Shown: one piece after another, positions 10,446 through 20,405 of the stretch | Numbering within the stretch: position 1 is the first letter of the stretch | Layout: each line of letters starts with the position of its first letter | Assembly (NCBI RefSeq): GCF_007197645.1 | Contig: NZ_VKGK01000003.1 | Span: 62,001 to 126,000 of the forward strand | Length of the DNA: 64,000 nt | Source: Shewanella hanedai | GTDB lineage: Bacteria > Pseudomonadota > Gammaproteobacteria > Enterobacterales > Shewanellaceae | Reading direction: 5' to 3' | Translations under genes and position numbers: made by a program | Notes under the pieces: model-generated | Seen by the model: only the letters and a program-made list of their open reading frames with translations | Database searches by the model: none | Told to the model about the DNA's origin: nothing

Positions 10446-11134
10446 ATATTGCCATTATTCCAGCAAGGGGTGGCAGTAAACGTATTCCTCGCAAAAACAT
10501 CAAGCTATTTAACGGTAAACCGATTATTGCCTATTCGATTGAGGCTGCCATAAACAGTGGTTGTTTTGAGAAAGTCATAGTATCGACTGATGATAAAGAG
10601 ATAGCCGAAGTCGCCAAGAAATATGGGGCTGAGGTGCCTTTTATTCGTCCTGAAAATATTGCTGATGATCATGCGACGACGCTAGCGGTAGTGACTCACG
10701 CTTTAAATTGGTTGAAGGAACATGGACACAATCCTACATATACCTGTTTGATGTATGCAACAGCCCCTTTTATTCAGCCCGAAATCCTACGGGAGTCGTT
10801 TAATCTCTTGAGTCACCATGATAAAAAATTCTGCTTTAGCGTGACGGAATACCCATTTCCGATACAACGAGCGTTAAAGATCTCCGCATCCGGGGATATT
10901 TCAATGTTTAATGAAGAACATTTAAATACTCGTTCACAGGATTTAGAGCTAGCATACCATGATGCCGGTCAGTTTTACTGGGGACTCACTGAGTCATTTC
11001 TTGATGGGTCTGTTGTTTTTTCATCATGTTCAATTCCGTATATTTTGCCGTCTTATCAAGTTCAAGATATAGACACGGAAGATGATTGGATTAAGGCTGA
11101 ATTACTTTGTCAGCTTATTCAGCACAAAGTTTAA
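10442..11134 (+). CDS. pseF: PseF: CMP-pseudaminic acid synthetase (cytidylyltransferase)
   Basis: This 230-residue enzyme activates pseudaminic acid with CTP, the last step before transfer by Maf. The CMP-sugar synthetase signature IPARGGSKRIPRKNIK is at residues 5-20, and VSTDDKEIAEVA and the DTEDDW C-terminal motif are present. The start is ATG 10442, overlapping the pseC stop as ATGA; a longer upstream extension in this frame would run inside pseC and is rejected. Confidence 0.95.
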   Translation: MNIAIIPARGGSKRIPRKNIKLFNGKPIIAYSIEAAINSGCFEKVIVSTDDKEIAEVAKKYGAEVPFIRPENIADDHATTLAVVTHALNWLKEHGHNPTYTCLMYATAPFIQPEILRESFNLLSHHDKKFCFSVTEYPFPIQRALKISASGDISMFNEEHLNTRSQDLELAYHDAGQFYWGLTESFLDGSVVFSSCSIPYILPSYQVQDIDTEDDWIKAELLCQLIQHKV

Positions 11135-11202
11135 AGGGCATGTTGAGTAAATAAAGTACCTAGCAATGTCATAGACAGTTAATTTTTAACGAGGGAAGAT
11201 AG

Positions 11203-12261
11203 ATGGTTCGTATAGGTGATCGAGTTATTGGTGAAGATCAAGCTGTGTATATCATCGCAGAGCTTTCAGCGAATCATGGCGGTGATATCAACCGAGCAAA
11301 AGAGATCATCAGACAGGCAAAAGCCGCAGGTGCTGATGCGGTAAAGTTACAAACTTATCGAGCAGATACCATCACGCTCGACTGCAGCCACTCAGACTTT
11401 AGGTTGCCACAAAAAAGTGCTTGGGTAGCTCATGAGACACTGTATTCTTTATATGAAAAAGCGCACACGCCTTGGGAATGGCATCAAGCCTTGTTTGATG
11501 AGGCGAAGAGTATTGGAATTGATATTTTCTCCTCCCCATTTGATGCAACTGCGGTGGACTTATTAGAGTCTTTAGGGGCGCCAGCGTATAAAATAGCGTC
11601 TCCTGAAATCACCGATATTCCATTATTAAAGTATGTAGCAAGAACGGGTAAACCTGTCATTTTATCGACAGGGATTGCGACACTTGAAGACATTGAGTTA
11701 GCTGTGGCGACATTGCGAAACCATGGCTGTGATGAGTTGGTCATCCTTAAATGCACTACTGCTTATCCTACGCCCTATGAAGAATGTAACTTACTGACCA
11801 TTCCTGATTTAGCAAAGCGTTTCTCTTGTATTGCCGGCCTTTCAGATCACACTCTTGGTTTGGCCTCGCCGATCACTGCGACGGCTTTAGGTGCCAAAGT
11901 GATAGAGAAACATTTTATTTTAGATAAGACTCATGATTCAGTTGATGGTTTTTTCTCTTTAGATGAGCAAGAATTTCGTCAGATGGTCACCGAAGTCCGT
12001 AATACTGAAAAAGCTTTGGGCAAGGTTAGTTACCAGATCACAGCAGAAGCTCAAAAAAACATGCTTGCAAGACGTTCTCTTTATTTCAGTAAATCCATGA
12101 AAGCGGGTGATGTTATCACTGAATCCACTGTACGTTCTGTTCGTCCAGGCTTTGGGCTCCATCCTAAATATTATGAGCAAATATTAGGGTTGAAAGTGGT
12201 ACAAGATGTCGAGTTTGGTGATCGAGTTTCAGCAGAGACGATTCAGGGGTTTGAAGTCTAA
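11203..12261 (+). CDS. pseI: PseI: pseudaminic acid synthase (NeuB family)
   Basis: This 352-residue enzyme condenses phosphoenolpyruvate with 6-deoxy-AltdiNAc to form pseudaminic acid. The NeuB barrel is recognised from IIAELSANHGGDINRAKEII, DAVKLQTYRAD, PAYKIASPEITDIPLL, LSTGIATLEDIE and GLSDHTLG. The C-terminal SAF (antifreeze-like) domain starts near RRSLYFSKSMKAGDVI. The ribosome site GAGGGAAG lies before ATG 11203. It shares its family with legI at 24521-25594 but has PseI-like features (AELSANHGG, FDATAVDLLESLGAPAYK). Confidence 0.95.
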   Translation: MVRIGDRVIGEDQAVYIIAELSANHGGDINRAKEIIRQAKAAGADAVKLQTYRADTITLDCSHSDFRLPQKSAWVAHETLYSLYEKAHTPWEWHQALFDEAKSIGIDIFSSPFDATAVDLLESLGAPAYKIASPEITDIPLLKYVARTGKPVILSTGIATLEDIELAVATLRNHGCDELVILKCTTAYPTPYEECNLLTIPDLAKRFSCIAGLSDHTLGLASPITATALGAKVIEKHFILDKTHDSVDGFFSLDEQEFRQMVTEVRNTEKALGKVSYQITAEAQKNMLARRSLYFSKSMKAGDVITESTVRSVRPGFGLHPKYYEQILGLKVVQDVEFGDRVSAETIQGFEV

Positions 12262-13646
12262 TGAGGTCAAATATGTCATCTTCATGTGTCGTTGTTGGTG
12301 CGGGTATTTGTGGATTAACCGCAGCTATTTTACTGTCTCGGAAATATGATCGCGTTACCTTAATTGAACAATCTGATCATTGTGGCGGTTTGCTTCAATC
12401 TGTTCGGGATGAGCAAGGTAATGAATATGACCAAGGGACACATATCCCTGAGAAAACAGGTGTAAAAGTAATCGATGACATTTTATTTGGTGATCAAGAA
12501 TACATAGATTCTCATTGGCAAAAGATAAGTGCACTAAGAACGGGGAATTATTTCAATGGGCAATGGGATTTCAATACCCAAACCATTGATGCTAGAAAGC
12601 TTCCTCTGAATTTATACCACCAAGGAATTGGTGAGTTGATGACATGTGACTCAGATTCTACATCGGACAATATAAAAGAGTATCTAGAACAGACATTGGG
12701 GCCTGTATTTTTCAATCAATTGGCGCTACCAGTGATCAAAAAGCTGTATGGGAATGATGTTGAGCCGATTAATCTAACACGGCAAACAGGAGTTAATTAT
12801 TTCGGTGCGGGGCGCATTATTGCTTTTAGCTCTGAATTAACTCATGTGTTAAAAAAGCACCCAAGCTTTGATGCTAAATTAGGATTTCATCAGCAAGCAG
12901 AGTATGAAGATCAACTCCTGAAAATGGGCGTTGAGCCGACGGAGTATTTATACCCCAGCGAAGGCCGAAGTGTACAGTCATGGGTAGATGATTTATTGCA
13001 AAGAGCCATTAAGGCTGGTGTGAGGATCATTACCAGTGAGAATATCAACTCCATTAAACATTCAAATGGAAAAATAGCCTCAGTTAACTTAAGTGCAAGT
13101 GGTGAAGAGCTGCCGTGTGATTTATTGTTTTGGAGTGCACCGCCAGTATTTGCGTTAAAAGCTGCAGGGCTTGAGGTTCAGTCAGACAATGTTGAGTTCA
13201 GAACGGCGAACATACTTCATTTTAATTTAGACAAAGCAGCGTTAAATACAACTTGCCAATATCTGTGGAATTGGGATGAAGTCTCACCTATTTTCCGCAT
13301 AACACTCTACCAAAACTTACGCACAAATGGCGCTTATCAGGTAACAGCGGAGTATCTTTCTAATCGAGAAAATGCAGCGTGTTACACCCTAGAGCAGGGT
13401 TTGGCCGATCTTAAAAAAATGAATTTATTATCATCGGATACTCAAATGTTATCAGGCTTTCAGCAAGTGATACATAATACGTTCCCTGTTCCTACTTTTG
13501 ACTTTAAGAGGTCTACAGAGCGTAATTTCAACACGCTTAATAACGCCTTTCACAATATCATTATCTCTGGCCGTTTTAGCGGGAGTTGCTGGCTTCAAAG
13601 TGATGTTTTGAAAAAGATGTATCGAGACATAGAGGCGATCGATTAG
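12261..13646 (+). CDS. FAD-dependent oxidoreductase (amine oxidase-like) in the pse operon
   Basis: This is a 461-residue flavoprotein. The N-terminal dinucleotide-binding fold is VVVGAGICGLTAAILLSRKY with the following acidic LIEQSDHCGGLL, and a C-terminal FAD-contact segment reads IISGRFSGSCWLQSDV. It resembles protoporphyrinogen oxidase or UDP-galactopyranose mutase-like flavoproteins. It starts on the last base of the pseI stop (TAATG) and ends directly against the pseG start, so it belongs to the operon. It is not a core pseudaminic-acid enzyme; a role in tailoring the glycan is inferred. The ATG at 12273 is an alternative start. Confidence 0.75.
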   Translation: MRSNMSSSCVVVGAGICGLTAAILLSRKYDRVTLIEQSDHCGGLLQSVRDEQGNEYDQGTHIPEKTGVKVIDDILFGDQEYIDSHWQKISALRTGNYFNGQWDFNTQTIDARKLPLNLYHQGIGELMTCDSDSTSDNIKEYLEQTLGPVFFNQLALPVIKKLYGNDVEPINLTRQTGVNYFGAGRIIAFSSELTHVLKKHPSFDAKLGFHQQAEYEDQLLKMGVEPTEYLYPSEGRSVQSWVDDLLQRAIKAGVRIITSENINSIKHSNGKIASVNLSASGEELPCDLLFWSAPPVFALKAAGLEVQSDNVEFRTANILHFNLDKAALNTTCQYLWNWDEVSPIFRITLYQNLRTNGAYQVTAEYLSNRENAACYTLEQGLADLKKMNLLSSDTQMLSGFQQVIHNTFPVPTFDFKRSTERNFNTLNNAFHNIIISGRFSGSCWLQSDVLKKMYRDIEAID

Positions 13647-14615
13647 GTGAGCGATGTGAATGTTGTCTTTATTTGTAGTGGTAATGAGGTCACTGGTTTT
13701 GGCCATGTATCAAGGTGTTTAAATATTGCCTCTGGTTTAGCAAGATTACTCCCCGCTAAGCAGATCCATTTTTATGGGGATTATGGTCATTTTTCTAAGC
13801 AAAAAATTGCACAAGCTGGTTTTACTAGGGTAGAGGGATTACCAGCCGAAAACCTTACTGACACCTTGTTGATTATTGATGACTATCAAATCACCGAAAC
13901 GAGTTTGAAAGGCTACTGTAATCGAGGGGCTCGACTTGTCATTATCGATGATTTTGATCAATTTGCATTTGAGTGTGTTGATCTGATCATTAATTTTCGA
14001 TTTGAAGCAGAAAAAATATGTCAGCCAACCGATAAACACCTATTAGGTCTTGATTACCTTCCTGTGGCTCCTTCATTTGAGCAACTTAGAAAACAAAGGC
14101 TCAACAATAGAAGTGACAATGACATCAAGTCTGTTCTCGTGTTTATCGGCGGCACTGATAGGATGAATTTTGCGCCAACACTACTGTCTTGTTTAGATAA
14201 AGTGCTGCATTCAAAACAGATAATATGGTTAACGAATCAAGATGTTCGTTTATCATTGCGAAACAATCAATTAACACAGGTGCCCTATGTTGATGACATG
14301 GCTGAATTATATTCAAGTGTTGATCTGGTTTTCAGTGGTGGTGGTTTAAGTAAGTACGAAGCGGGATTTTGTTTGTTGCCTAATGCTGCAGTCTCACAAA
14401 CTGAGCTACAGCAGGATGATACCTATGTGTTAGCTGAAAATGCGCTTTCCTTTGATTTAGGTTTAATAGGCGAAGTTGACGAGGAGGAGTTAATCCGTCG
14501 ATTAACGGTTTTCTTGACCCCTGATGTGATCGAACAACAACGTGAAGCGATGGTTAATGCTTATCGCAGTGACTCTACCGCTAAGTTGGCAGAGAAGATT
14601 TTTTATCTATTGTAA
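13647..14615 (+). CDS. pseG: PseG: UDP-6-deoxy-AltdiNAc hydrolase
   Basis: PseG removes UDP from UDP-2,4-diacetamido-2,4,6-trideoxy-altrose to give the substrate of PseI. This 322-residue GT-B-like protein carries the signature GFGHVSRCLNIA with the catalytic histidine at about residue 20, FIGGTDRMN at the domain junction, and SGGGLSKYEAGF for nucleotide binding. It begins at GTG 13647 directly after the stop of the oxidoreductase, and a second GTG lies 3 codons on. Slightly shorter than the usual 340 or so residues. Confidence 0.9.
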   Translation: MSDVNVVFICSGNEVTGFGHVSRCLNIASGLARLLPAKQIHFYGDYGHFSKQKIAQAGFTRVEGLPAENLTDTLLIIDDYQITETSLKGYCNRGARLVIIDDFDQFAFECVDLIINFRFEAEKICQPTDKHLLGLDYLPVAPSFEQLRKQRLNNRSDNDIKSVLVFIGGTDRMNFAPTLLSCLDKVLHSKQIIWLTNQDVRLSLRNNQLTQVPYVDDMAELYSSVDLVFSGGGLSKYEAGFCLLPNAAVSQTELQQDDTYVLAENALSFDLGLIGEVDEEELIRRLTVFLTPDVIEQQREAMVNAYRSDSTAKLAEKIFYLL

Positions 14616-14638
14616 TTATATATCTAAGTTGGGACGTT

Positions 14639-15265
14639 ATGATTGTAGATTTAAAAGCACATTATCAAAAACTATATGCAAAATCAGGTGATTCTCCAGC
14701 GTCATTACAATATGCCTGTTCAGAGTCTCAAAGAGTCCGGTTTTCTATATTGAGTGAAGGCATAGATAAAGAAGCTAATATCATTGATTTGGGATGTGGC
14801 TTAGCCGATATGCTGCCATTTTTGAGAGAGAAGGGCTTTAGGGGTAAATACTTAGGTTGTGATTTTGTTCCTGAATTTGTGCAACGTGCCAAAGAAAAGT
14901 ATCAATTTGATGATTTAGCTCAGTTTCAAGAGTTTAATATTATTGAAGATGAGCTTCCTGAAGGCTATGACTATGTGTTGATAAGTGGAATATTCAATAA
15001 TAAAATATCAAATAATCTTGATTTTATTCATCAAACACTCACTAAATCAATGCATAAAGTGAAGGTTGGGATTGTTTTCAATGCGATGTCTGAATATGTT
15101 CAATACCAAGATGATGAGTTGTTCTACGTCAACCCAATGGTTCTGTTTGATTTTTGTAAAACCAAAATAACGCCTTATGTAGTACTCAAACATGATTACA
15201 TCACTAAGCCTTCTGGATTTCCGTATGAATTTACCATGAAGTTAATGCACAAGGCTAAGTTATGA
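14639..15265 (+). CDS. Class I SAM-dependent methyltransferase
   Basis: This 208-residue methyltransferase has motif I IIDLGCGLADMLPFL (about residues 46-60) and the acidic GCDFVPEF after strand 2. It lies within the pse operon, 23 bp after pseG, and overlaps the WbqC-like gene by 4 bases (ATGA). A role in methylating the flagellar glycan or a precursor is inferred from context; the acceptor is unknown. Confidence 0.8.
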   Translation: MIVDLKAHYQKLYAKSGDSPASLQYACSESQRVRFSILSEGIDKEANIIDLGCGLADMLPFLREKGFRGKYLGCDFVPEFVQRAKEKYQFDDLAQFQEFNIIEDELPEGYDYVLISGIFNNKISNNLDFIHQTLTKSMHKVKVGIVFNAMSEYVQYQDDELFYVNPMVLFDFCKTKITPYVVLKHDYITKPSGFPYEFTMKLMHKAKL

Positions 15266-16008
15266 TATTAAGTGTTATGCAGCCGACATTTCTTCCTTGG
15301 ATAGGCTACTTCGACTTAATTGACAGTGCAGATACGTTTGTTTTTTTAGACAATGTGAAACTTGAGAAAAGCAGTTGGCAGGTACGTAATCGAATTAAGT
15401 CAGCACAGGGGGAATTGATGCTCAGTGCGCCAGTTCTAACACCGCAAGGGCGCTTGAATACGACAATTGCTGAGGCTCAGTTTAAAGCGGGTCACCCATG
15501 GCGAAAAAAGCATTTGCGTACCATCCATGACAACTACAGAAATGCGCCATATTTTGATCAACTCTATCCGCGATTAACTGCGCTTTACGATGATAAAACT
15601 ACTTCGCTTGCCACATTTAATATCGCGTTTATTAGTACCATTTGTGAGGTTATGAAAATTGATACCGTTAAGGTAAAGGCCTCAGAACTGTCTGATATCG
15701 ATGGTGTTAAAGATGAAAGGTTAGTCTCTTTATGTGAGCGGTTGAATTGCAATCAATACTTGTCTCCTATCGGTGCAATGGGGTATCTGGAACAGTATTC
15801 ACCAGGTGGTGCGCTTGTCAGGAATAATATTGACTTGTTTTATCAGCAGTTTGAACCTGCAGAGTATCAACAGCAGTCACCAGGGCATATCTCTCATCTT
15901 AGTGTCATTGATGTGCTGTTTAATTTAGGCCCTGTTGGGGCTATTGAGATGATGAGAGCTTCGCGTCGTCAGCCTCTTGATTATAGAAATATAACGGTGA
16001 AAAAGTGA
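15262..16008 (+). CDS. WbqC-like family protein
   Basis: This 248-residue protein begins MILSVMQPTFLPWIGYFDLI and continues VFLDNVKLEKSSWQVRNRIK, the signature of the WbqC family found in surface-polysaccharide clusters. Later conserved pieces are YLSPIGAMGYL and SHLSVIDVLFNLGP. The biochemical role of the family is not firmly established. In this operon it stands where an amino-sugar acyltransferase would be needed, because no PseH homologue is recognisable; that substitution is only an inference. Confidence 0.8.
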   Translation: MILSVMQPTFLPWIGYFDLIDSADTFVFLDNVKLEKSSWQVRNRIKSAQGELMLSAPVLTPQGRLNTTIAEAQFKAGHPWRKKHLRTIHDNYRNAPYFDQLYPRLTALYDDKTTSLATFNIAFISTICEVMKIDTVKVKASELSDIDGVKDERLVSLCERLNCNQYLSPIGAMGYLEQYSPGGALVRNNIDLFYQQFEPAEYQQQSPGHISHLSVIDVLFNLGPVGAIEMMRASRRQPLDYRNITVKK

Positions 16009-16060
16009 ATGTTCACCCTGTAACCGAAATGATACCTGAGCCAATAGGAAGCGTTAATTA

Positions 16061-17119
16061 ATGTGGAAAGAAAACGTGAGTACCATGATTGCAGACATGA
16101 AAAATGTCGATCCTAGTTATCAGCCAAGTCATTTTTGGCAACACGGTTCTGATCGTTTACAACAGGATTTGGAGCAACACGGAATCGCCTCTTTTCGCTC
16201 ATTGAAGAGTGCATTAGGCTACTTTGTGCCGACTTATATGTTCAACGGTTGGGCATTACAACCTGAACGTTATCATGATGCTTTGGAGCTGTTTGATAAT
16301 GCATTTGTGGGTGATAAGAAATCAATGATGTTTATGTCAGAATTTCTTTGCGGTGAGACGCATGCCAAAGGCGATTACCGAGTTTTTAAGGCGAGTGAAC
16401 GTGCATGTAAACCTTACACTGAAAACTTCAGTGAGAGTCAAGTTGGTGAACCGGTAGAGCAATTTGAATTTGAGGGTAAGTTTCACAGTCGTTCTAGCCT
16501 TAATTACCTTTTGGGATTGAATTTTATTAAGCAGCATATAGACGAACTGCCTATCAAAACCGTATTAGAGATTGGTGGTGGCTTTGGTTCATTAGGGGAG
16601 ATATTGCTTAGCGACAGTCGAAATGACAGCTTCTATATTGATGTGGATATTCCGCCGACATGTCTGTTCTCTAGTTACTATTTGAAAGAGGTATTCGGTA
16701 GTGACAATATTGCTGATTACATGCAACTCAAAGACAAAGAAGCGATAGACATAGAGACGTTAAGAGATCAGTACCGTGGTGCTGTAATGTGTCCTTGGCA
16801 GTTGCCAGCACTTACCGGTGAAGTAGACTTGTTTGTTAACTTTATTTCTTTTCAAGAAATGGAACCTCATATCGTTCAAAATTACTTATATCATGTGGCA
16901 CGATTAAAGAGTAAATATGTACTACTTCGCAATTTAAGAGAAGGTAAACAAGTGGCAAAGGATGCCTCTCAAGTCGGCGTGATAAAGCCTATAAAAGGGG
17001 ACGATTATGATACGTATTTACCTGATTATGAGTTAGTCGCGACAAATGTATTGCCATTTGGATTTCAAACTATCGACAATTTTCATTCCGAATTACGCTT
17101 GTATAAACTAAGAACTTAG
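16061..17119 (+). CDS. Putative sugar O-methyltransferase
   Basis: This 352-residue protein resembles the putative sugar O-methyltransferases (TIGR04371 type) of surface-glycan clusters. The SAM motif is VLEIGGGFGSLGEILL (about residues 163-178), preceded by FHSRSSLNYLLGLNFI. ATG 16061 follows AGGAAG at a rather long distance. It is the last gene of the rightward pse operon and faces maf2 across a stem-loop. Two methyltransferases in one operon suggest a methylated nonulosonate. Confidence 0.78.
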   Translation: MWKENVSTMIADMKNVDPSYQPSHFWQHGSDRLQQDLEQHGIASFRSLKSALGYFVPTYMFNGWALQPERYHDALELFDNAFVGDKKSMMFMSEFLCGETHAKGDYRVFKASERACKPYTENFSESQVGEPVEQFEFEGKFHSRSSLNYLLGLNFIKQHIDELPIKTVLEIGGGFGSLGEILLSDSRNDSFYIDVDIPPTCLFSSYYLKEVFGSDNIADYMQLKDKEAIDIETLRDQYRGAVMCPWQLPALTGEVDLFVNFISFQEMEPHIVQNYLYHVARLKSKYVLLRNLREGKQVAKDASQVGVIKPIKGDDYDTYLPDYELVATNVLPFGFQTIDNFHSELRLYKLRT

Positions 17120-17144
17120 CAAAGATTGTCGGTACTCTTCGTTT

Positions 17145-17177
17145 AAGTAAAGGGGATTTTACATATCCCCTTTACTT
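17145..17177. terminator. Stem-loop between convergent pse operon and maf2
   Basis: AAGTAAAGGGGAT (17145-17157) pairs perfectly with ATCCCCTTTACTT (17165-17177) around a 7-base loop. Neither side has a long T run, but position between two convergent operons supports a bidirectional terminator. Confidence 0.65.
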
Positions 17178-17209
17178 GTTAAAACAGCATCTTATTAAAA
17201 TCGAGTTAA

Positions 17210-19705
17210 CTAAAGTTGCGCTAGATACTCTTGAGCGACTTGGTTATTAGGATCGGTCTGTAAAGCATGTTGAAAAGCGGTCTTTGCACTTTCTAATTCA
17301 TTAACTTCAATCATAAATAAACCTAGTTTAAGCCAAGTCGTTACATCTTCTGAATACTTGTCTAAATAATCTAAGTAAGCGGTCACTGACTCTTGAAATT
17401 TCCCTTGCAGCTTCAATATGTGCGCATGTTGCGGGATATACTCATCAGAATAGGTAGAGAGCTGAGCGAGAGCGAATTCAGCAACGTCGATGTTGCTCGT
17501 TTTTAGCGCTAAGAGACTGATCTGTTTTAACTCTACTTCAGATTGTAAGGTTTCATCTAACGCTAATAAGGTTTGTAATGCTTCACTGTCTTTCTGCTCT
17601 AGCTGTAGCTGATGACAGTAAGTCAGGTGATATAACCGTTTGGCCTCATCGTCGTTTTCAGCAAGTGTTTTAAGGTTTCTTGTCATCTTAAGCAAACCGT
17701 GATGATCATTATCCCTAATTAACACCACTATTTTTTCAAACACATTTTCCATCGACGCAGACTCTTTAACTGTGTCTATGTATTCTTTTGGTGTGATAGC
17801 GAGCTGCTCTGCGTATTCATCACTTATCGTTTTGATGAGTGCGCCATTTTCTTTAATCAGCTGACTGGAAGAGGGAAGGTTTTGATGAGCTTCCTTATCT
17901 GAATGGTTTTCAAGCCAGATGTTAATTCGACCATGTTGTTGTTCTTCACGCCAAAATTCAGTTAATTCTTGTAGATTTGCGTTTGGCGATAACTCATTAA
18001 GTCTATGACTGAGTCTGATTTGAGTATCGTGTGCAAGTTTTAATAGTTGTGTCGCTACTGTTTTAAAGGCTTGATAGTAGTTAATGGTCATCAAGTGAAT
18101 GTGGTTGGCGTCCCAGTCATCGGTATTTTTTGTTGTGAGAAACGCTGAGAATTCAGCAAAACCATAGGCTTTTATCAAAGTGGCGACGCTAGAATTTTCT
18201 TGGTTTATTTTTTTGTCTATCTTGTCAATTCTATCAATTTTTTGCTGTATCTCATTTGGAGATAACAGTGGGTTTTGTAGCTGTTTACTTAAATCTGAAG
18301 CATTGTCTGATAGGTTAATGATGTCAGTTAAAGTATCAATCAGCCTGTTAAACTCCTTTTGAGAGTTCAAATTTTCTTGTTTTCTCTCTTCGAGGCTTAA
18401 GCTTGGGAGCTGGTTCAGAAGCTGTGCAGGTGAGCATTCACTTGGAGTAAGAGACAGCTGCTTTTTATTCTTGTAACTAATGCCTTCAATTTTAGCCGCA
18501 TTGAGAGATAGATTGATAAATTCGATGTGTGGATTATTTGAAGCTTCCTCTGCCAAGGCTTCCATAGCCATTCTTAGCTGAGAGACGGTTTCAGCCCTCT
18601 TGCCCCCATAGGTATCGATCCATTCCCCCATAATCCCTAAGTTTGGACCAATGTTGGACTCAACGGAGCCTTTGGTGTGTGTAAAACCGTCATCAGTGAA
18701 ACACAAGTCAACCCCTGTCAATATGATACGAGAGAACCCCATCTTGGTTGCTAGGTGGACTGAGGAATTGGTTACCGTCGGTGCTAATGTATTTATATTG
18801 TGAGTGTTTTCAAGCTGCCAAGGGTACTTACAGTCCATAAACAGACTTTTTCCCTGCCATTGACCTAACAGCCTTGAACTTACATGATATGAATTCACGA
18901 ATAAACAGTCGCTCGCGAGCGCCATCATGTCTCTGTTGACTTCGAAACTGAAATCATAAGGATCTACAGAAACGATGATATGTGGTGTGATGCCTTCTCG
19001 TGCTAGTTTTCCTGCTATTCGCGAAACGGCAATAATAAACAGATTTTGACGATTGTTTTTTATCCAGTCGATATTGTCATCTAGAGATGGACCACCAGCG
19101 ATAACTAGACATGTTTTGTCTGTAAACTTGTTGGTTAATAGTGAAGCGGGCAACATGTTTTCAGAGACGTTTTTAAATTGCTGCTGAAAGTGTTTTGTTT
19201 GGGATGAATTGCGTTTCTGTTCCAGATGTTCAGCTTCAAGTATTTTAACCACTTGCGTGTTTAGAATACTGTATTCAGGGAGATGGCTTGAAGTGGCAGC
19301 TAAACTTCTATGGTGTTTAAAGTTATTTTTAAGTATGTAGATACTATTGGATGTGGAAGAGAAGTTATTTTGAAACTCTTCCCAACTATAAATAAATAAT
19401 TTATCAGCTAACTCTTTTGGGATATCGATATTTAATAGGTCGAGCACGGCATCTAGCTCAACAAAAATAAACACACTTCCTTTGGGCACGTTTTGATCGA
19501 GTAAGTAGTTAACCAGTAAACCTGAGTCTAATCCAACGATGACCTGCAACATATCTTCTTTAGCGAAATCGCTTTTGAATTTCTTATCGTATTGAGTCTT
19601 AGAGTCAATCGACTCGAACATACGTCTATTAACGCTAGGGAGATAATACTCATTAAACGGACTGATTGAGAAAGTATGTTGTATGTTGGATTCAGCTAAA
19701 GACAT
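17210..19705 (-). CDS. maf: Maf-2: motility accessory factor, flagellin nonulosonate glycosyltransferase
   Basis: This is an 831-residue Maf paralogue of the 5384-7882 gene, alignable end to end (NEYYLPSVNRRMFESIDS; GGPSLDDNIDWIKNN at about residue 205; SVDPYDFSFEVN; GFSRIILTGVDLC). The TPR-like C-terminus (WLKLGLFMIEVNELESAK) is also kept. It follows the legionaminic-acid operon in the same direction with a 157-bp gap. Context therefore suggests that it transfers the Leg-type sugar while Maf-1 transfers the Pse-type sugar, but the sequence does not prove this. Confidence 0.92.
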   Translation of the reverse strand: MSLAESNIQHTFSISPFNEYYLPSVNRRMFESIDSKTQYDKKFKSDFAKEDMLQVIVGLDSGLLVNYLLDQNVPKGSVFIFVELDAVLDLLNIDIPKELADKLFIYSWEEFQNNFSSTSNSIYILKNNFKHHRSLAATSSHLPEYSILNTQVVKILEAEHLEQKRNSSQTKHFQQQFKNVSENMLPASLLTNKFTDKTCLVIAGGPSLDDNIDWIKNNRQNLFIIAVSRIAGKLAREGITPHIIVSVDPYDFSFEVNRDMMALASDCLFVNSYHVSSRLLGQWQGKSLFMDCKYPWQLENTHNINTLAPTVTNSSVHLATKMGFSRIILTGVDLCFTDDGFTHTKGSVESNIGPNLGIMGEWIDTYGGKRAETVSQLRMAMEALAEEASNNPHIEFINLSLNAAKIEGISYKNKKQLSLTPSECSPAQLLNQLPSLSLEERKQENLNSQKEFNRLIDTLTDIINLSDNASDLSKQLQNPLLSPNEIQQKIDRIDKIDKKINQENSSVATLIKAYGFAEFSAFLTTKNTDDWDANHIHLMTINYYQAFKTVATQLLKLAHDTQIRLSHRLNELSPNANLQELTEFWREEQQHGRINIWLENHSDKEAHQNLPSSSQLIKENGALIKTISDEYAEQLAITPKEYIDTVKESASMENVFEKIVVLIRDNDHHGLLKMTRNLKTLAENDDEAKRLYHLTYCHQLQLEQKDSEALQTLLALDETLQSEVELKQISLLALKTSNIDVAEFALAQLSTYSDEYIPQHAHILKLQGKFQESVTAYLDYLDKYSEDVTTWLKLGLFMIEVNELESAKTAFQHALQTDPNNQVAQEYLAQL

Positions 19706-19862
19706 TAGATTCCCATTAAGCGTTATTCGACAAAAATTGATGCAATTGCTTGTTTAAATTATACGACAGTGTGCAGTTCAAGTTTAAATTTTTCAACACG
19801 GTACACATGTTTGCATAAATAAATTTGGCGTCGAAATTAACTTGCTGACTGATGACGGTAGA

Positions 19863-20402
19863 TCACTTCAGTTGTTTAATGACTTTTGCAGGCTGCCCTG
19901 CGACGACTGTGTATGGTGGAACATCTTTGGTGACGACGCTGCCAGCGCCAACGACACTGTTTTGGCCAACGGTGACACCGGGTAAAATGATGGCATTAGC
20001 ACCTATCCAAGCCCCTTTGCACACGATAACTGGCTGCGGGTCTCGATGTCCTTGGGAAAAAATAGGCCGCTGTGGATCGCTGAACTCATGGTTAGCGGTA
20101 TAGATGTGAACACCCGAACCTATTAACACATAATCTTCAATGGTGATGTTGATGGACTTAGTGCCATGCTCGGATCCAAACAGCATTGTCCCAGGTCGAA
20201 GAACGACGTCATTACCAATGCTAATGTGGTCACAACAGACAGCATAACTTCCAGGTCTCATTGCGCTATTGTGGCCAAATTTAGCAAATTTCTTTCGACA
20301 TAACCAAGCGCCGAGCCGTTTGGAGTGCAGCAGGAGGTGAGTCAGAGGAATGTCTGGCCCGATACGTTTAACCTTGAACCAATAGCTCAGTTTCTGGATC
20401 AT
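19863..20402 (-). CDS. Left-handed beta-helix acyltransferase (hexapeptide repeat)
   Basis: This 179-residue protein has a hexapeptide-repeat C-terminal half ([58 protein letters not shown]) ending [18 protein letters not shown], as in CatB/maltose O-acetyltransferase-like enzymes. It lies 3 bp after ptmA as the last gene of the leg operon. It may O- or N-acetylate the nonulosonate or a precursor. It is distinct from the NeuD-like acetyltransferase at 23890. Confidence 0.85.
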   Translation of the reverse strand: MIQKLSYWFKVKRIGPDIPLTHLLLHSKRLGAWLCRKKFAKFGHNSAMRPGSYAVCCDHISIGNDVVLRPGTMLFGSEHGTKSINITIEDYVLIGSGVHIYTANHEFSDPQRPIFSQGHRDPQPVIVCKGAWIGANAIILPGVTVGQNSVVGAGSVVTKDVPPYTVVAGQPAKVIKQLK

Positions 20403-20405
20403 AAT

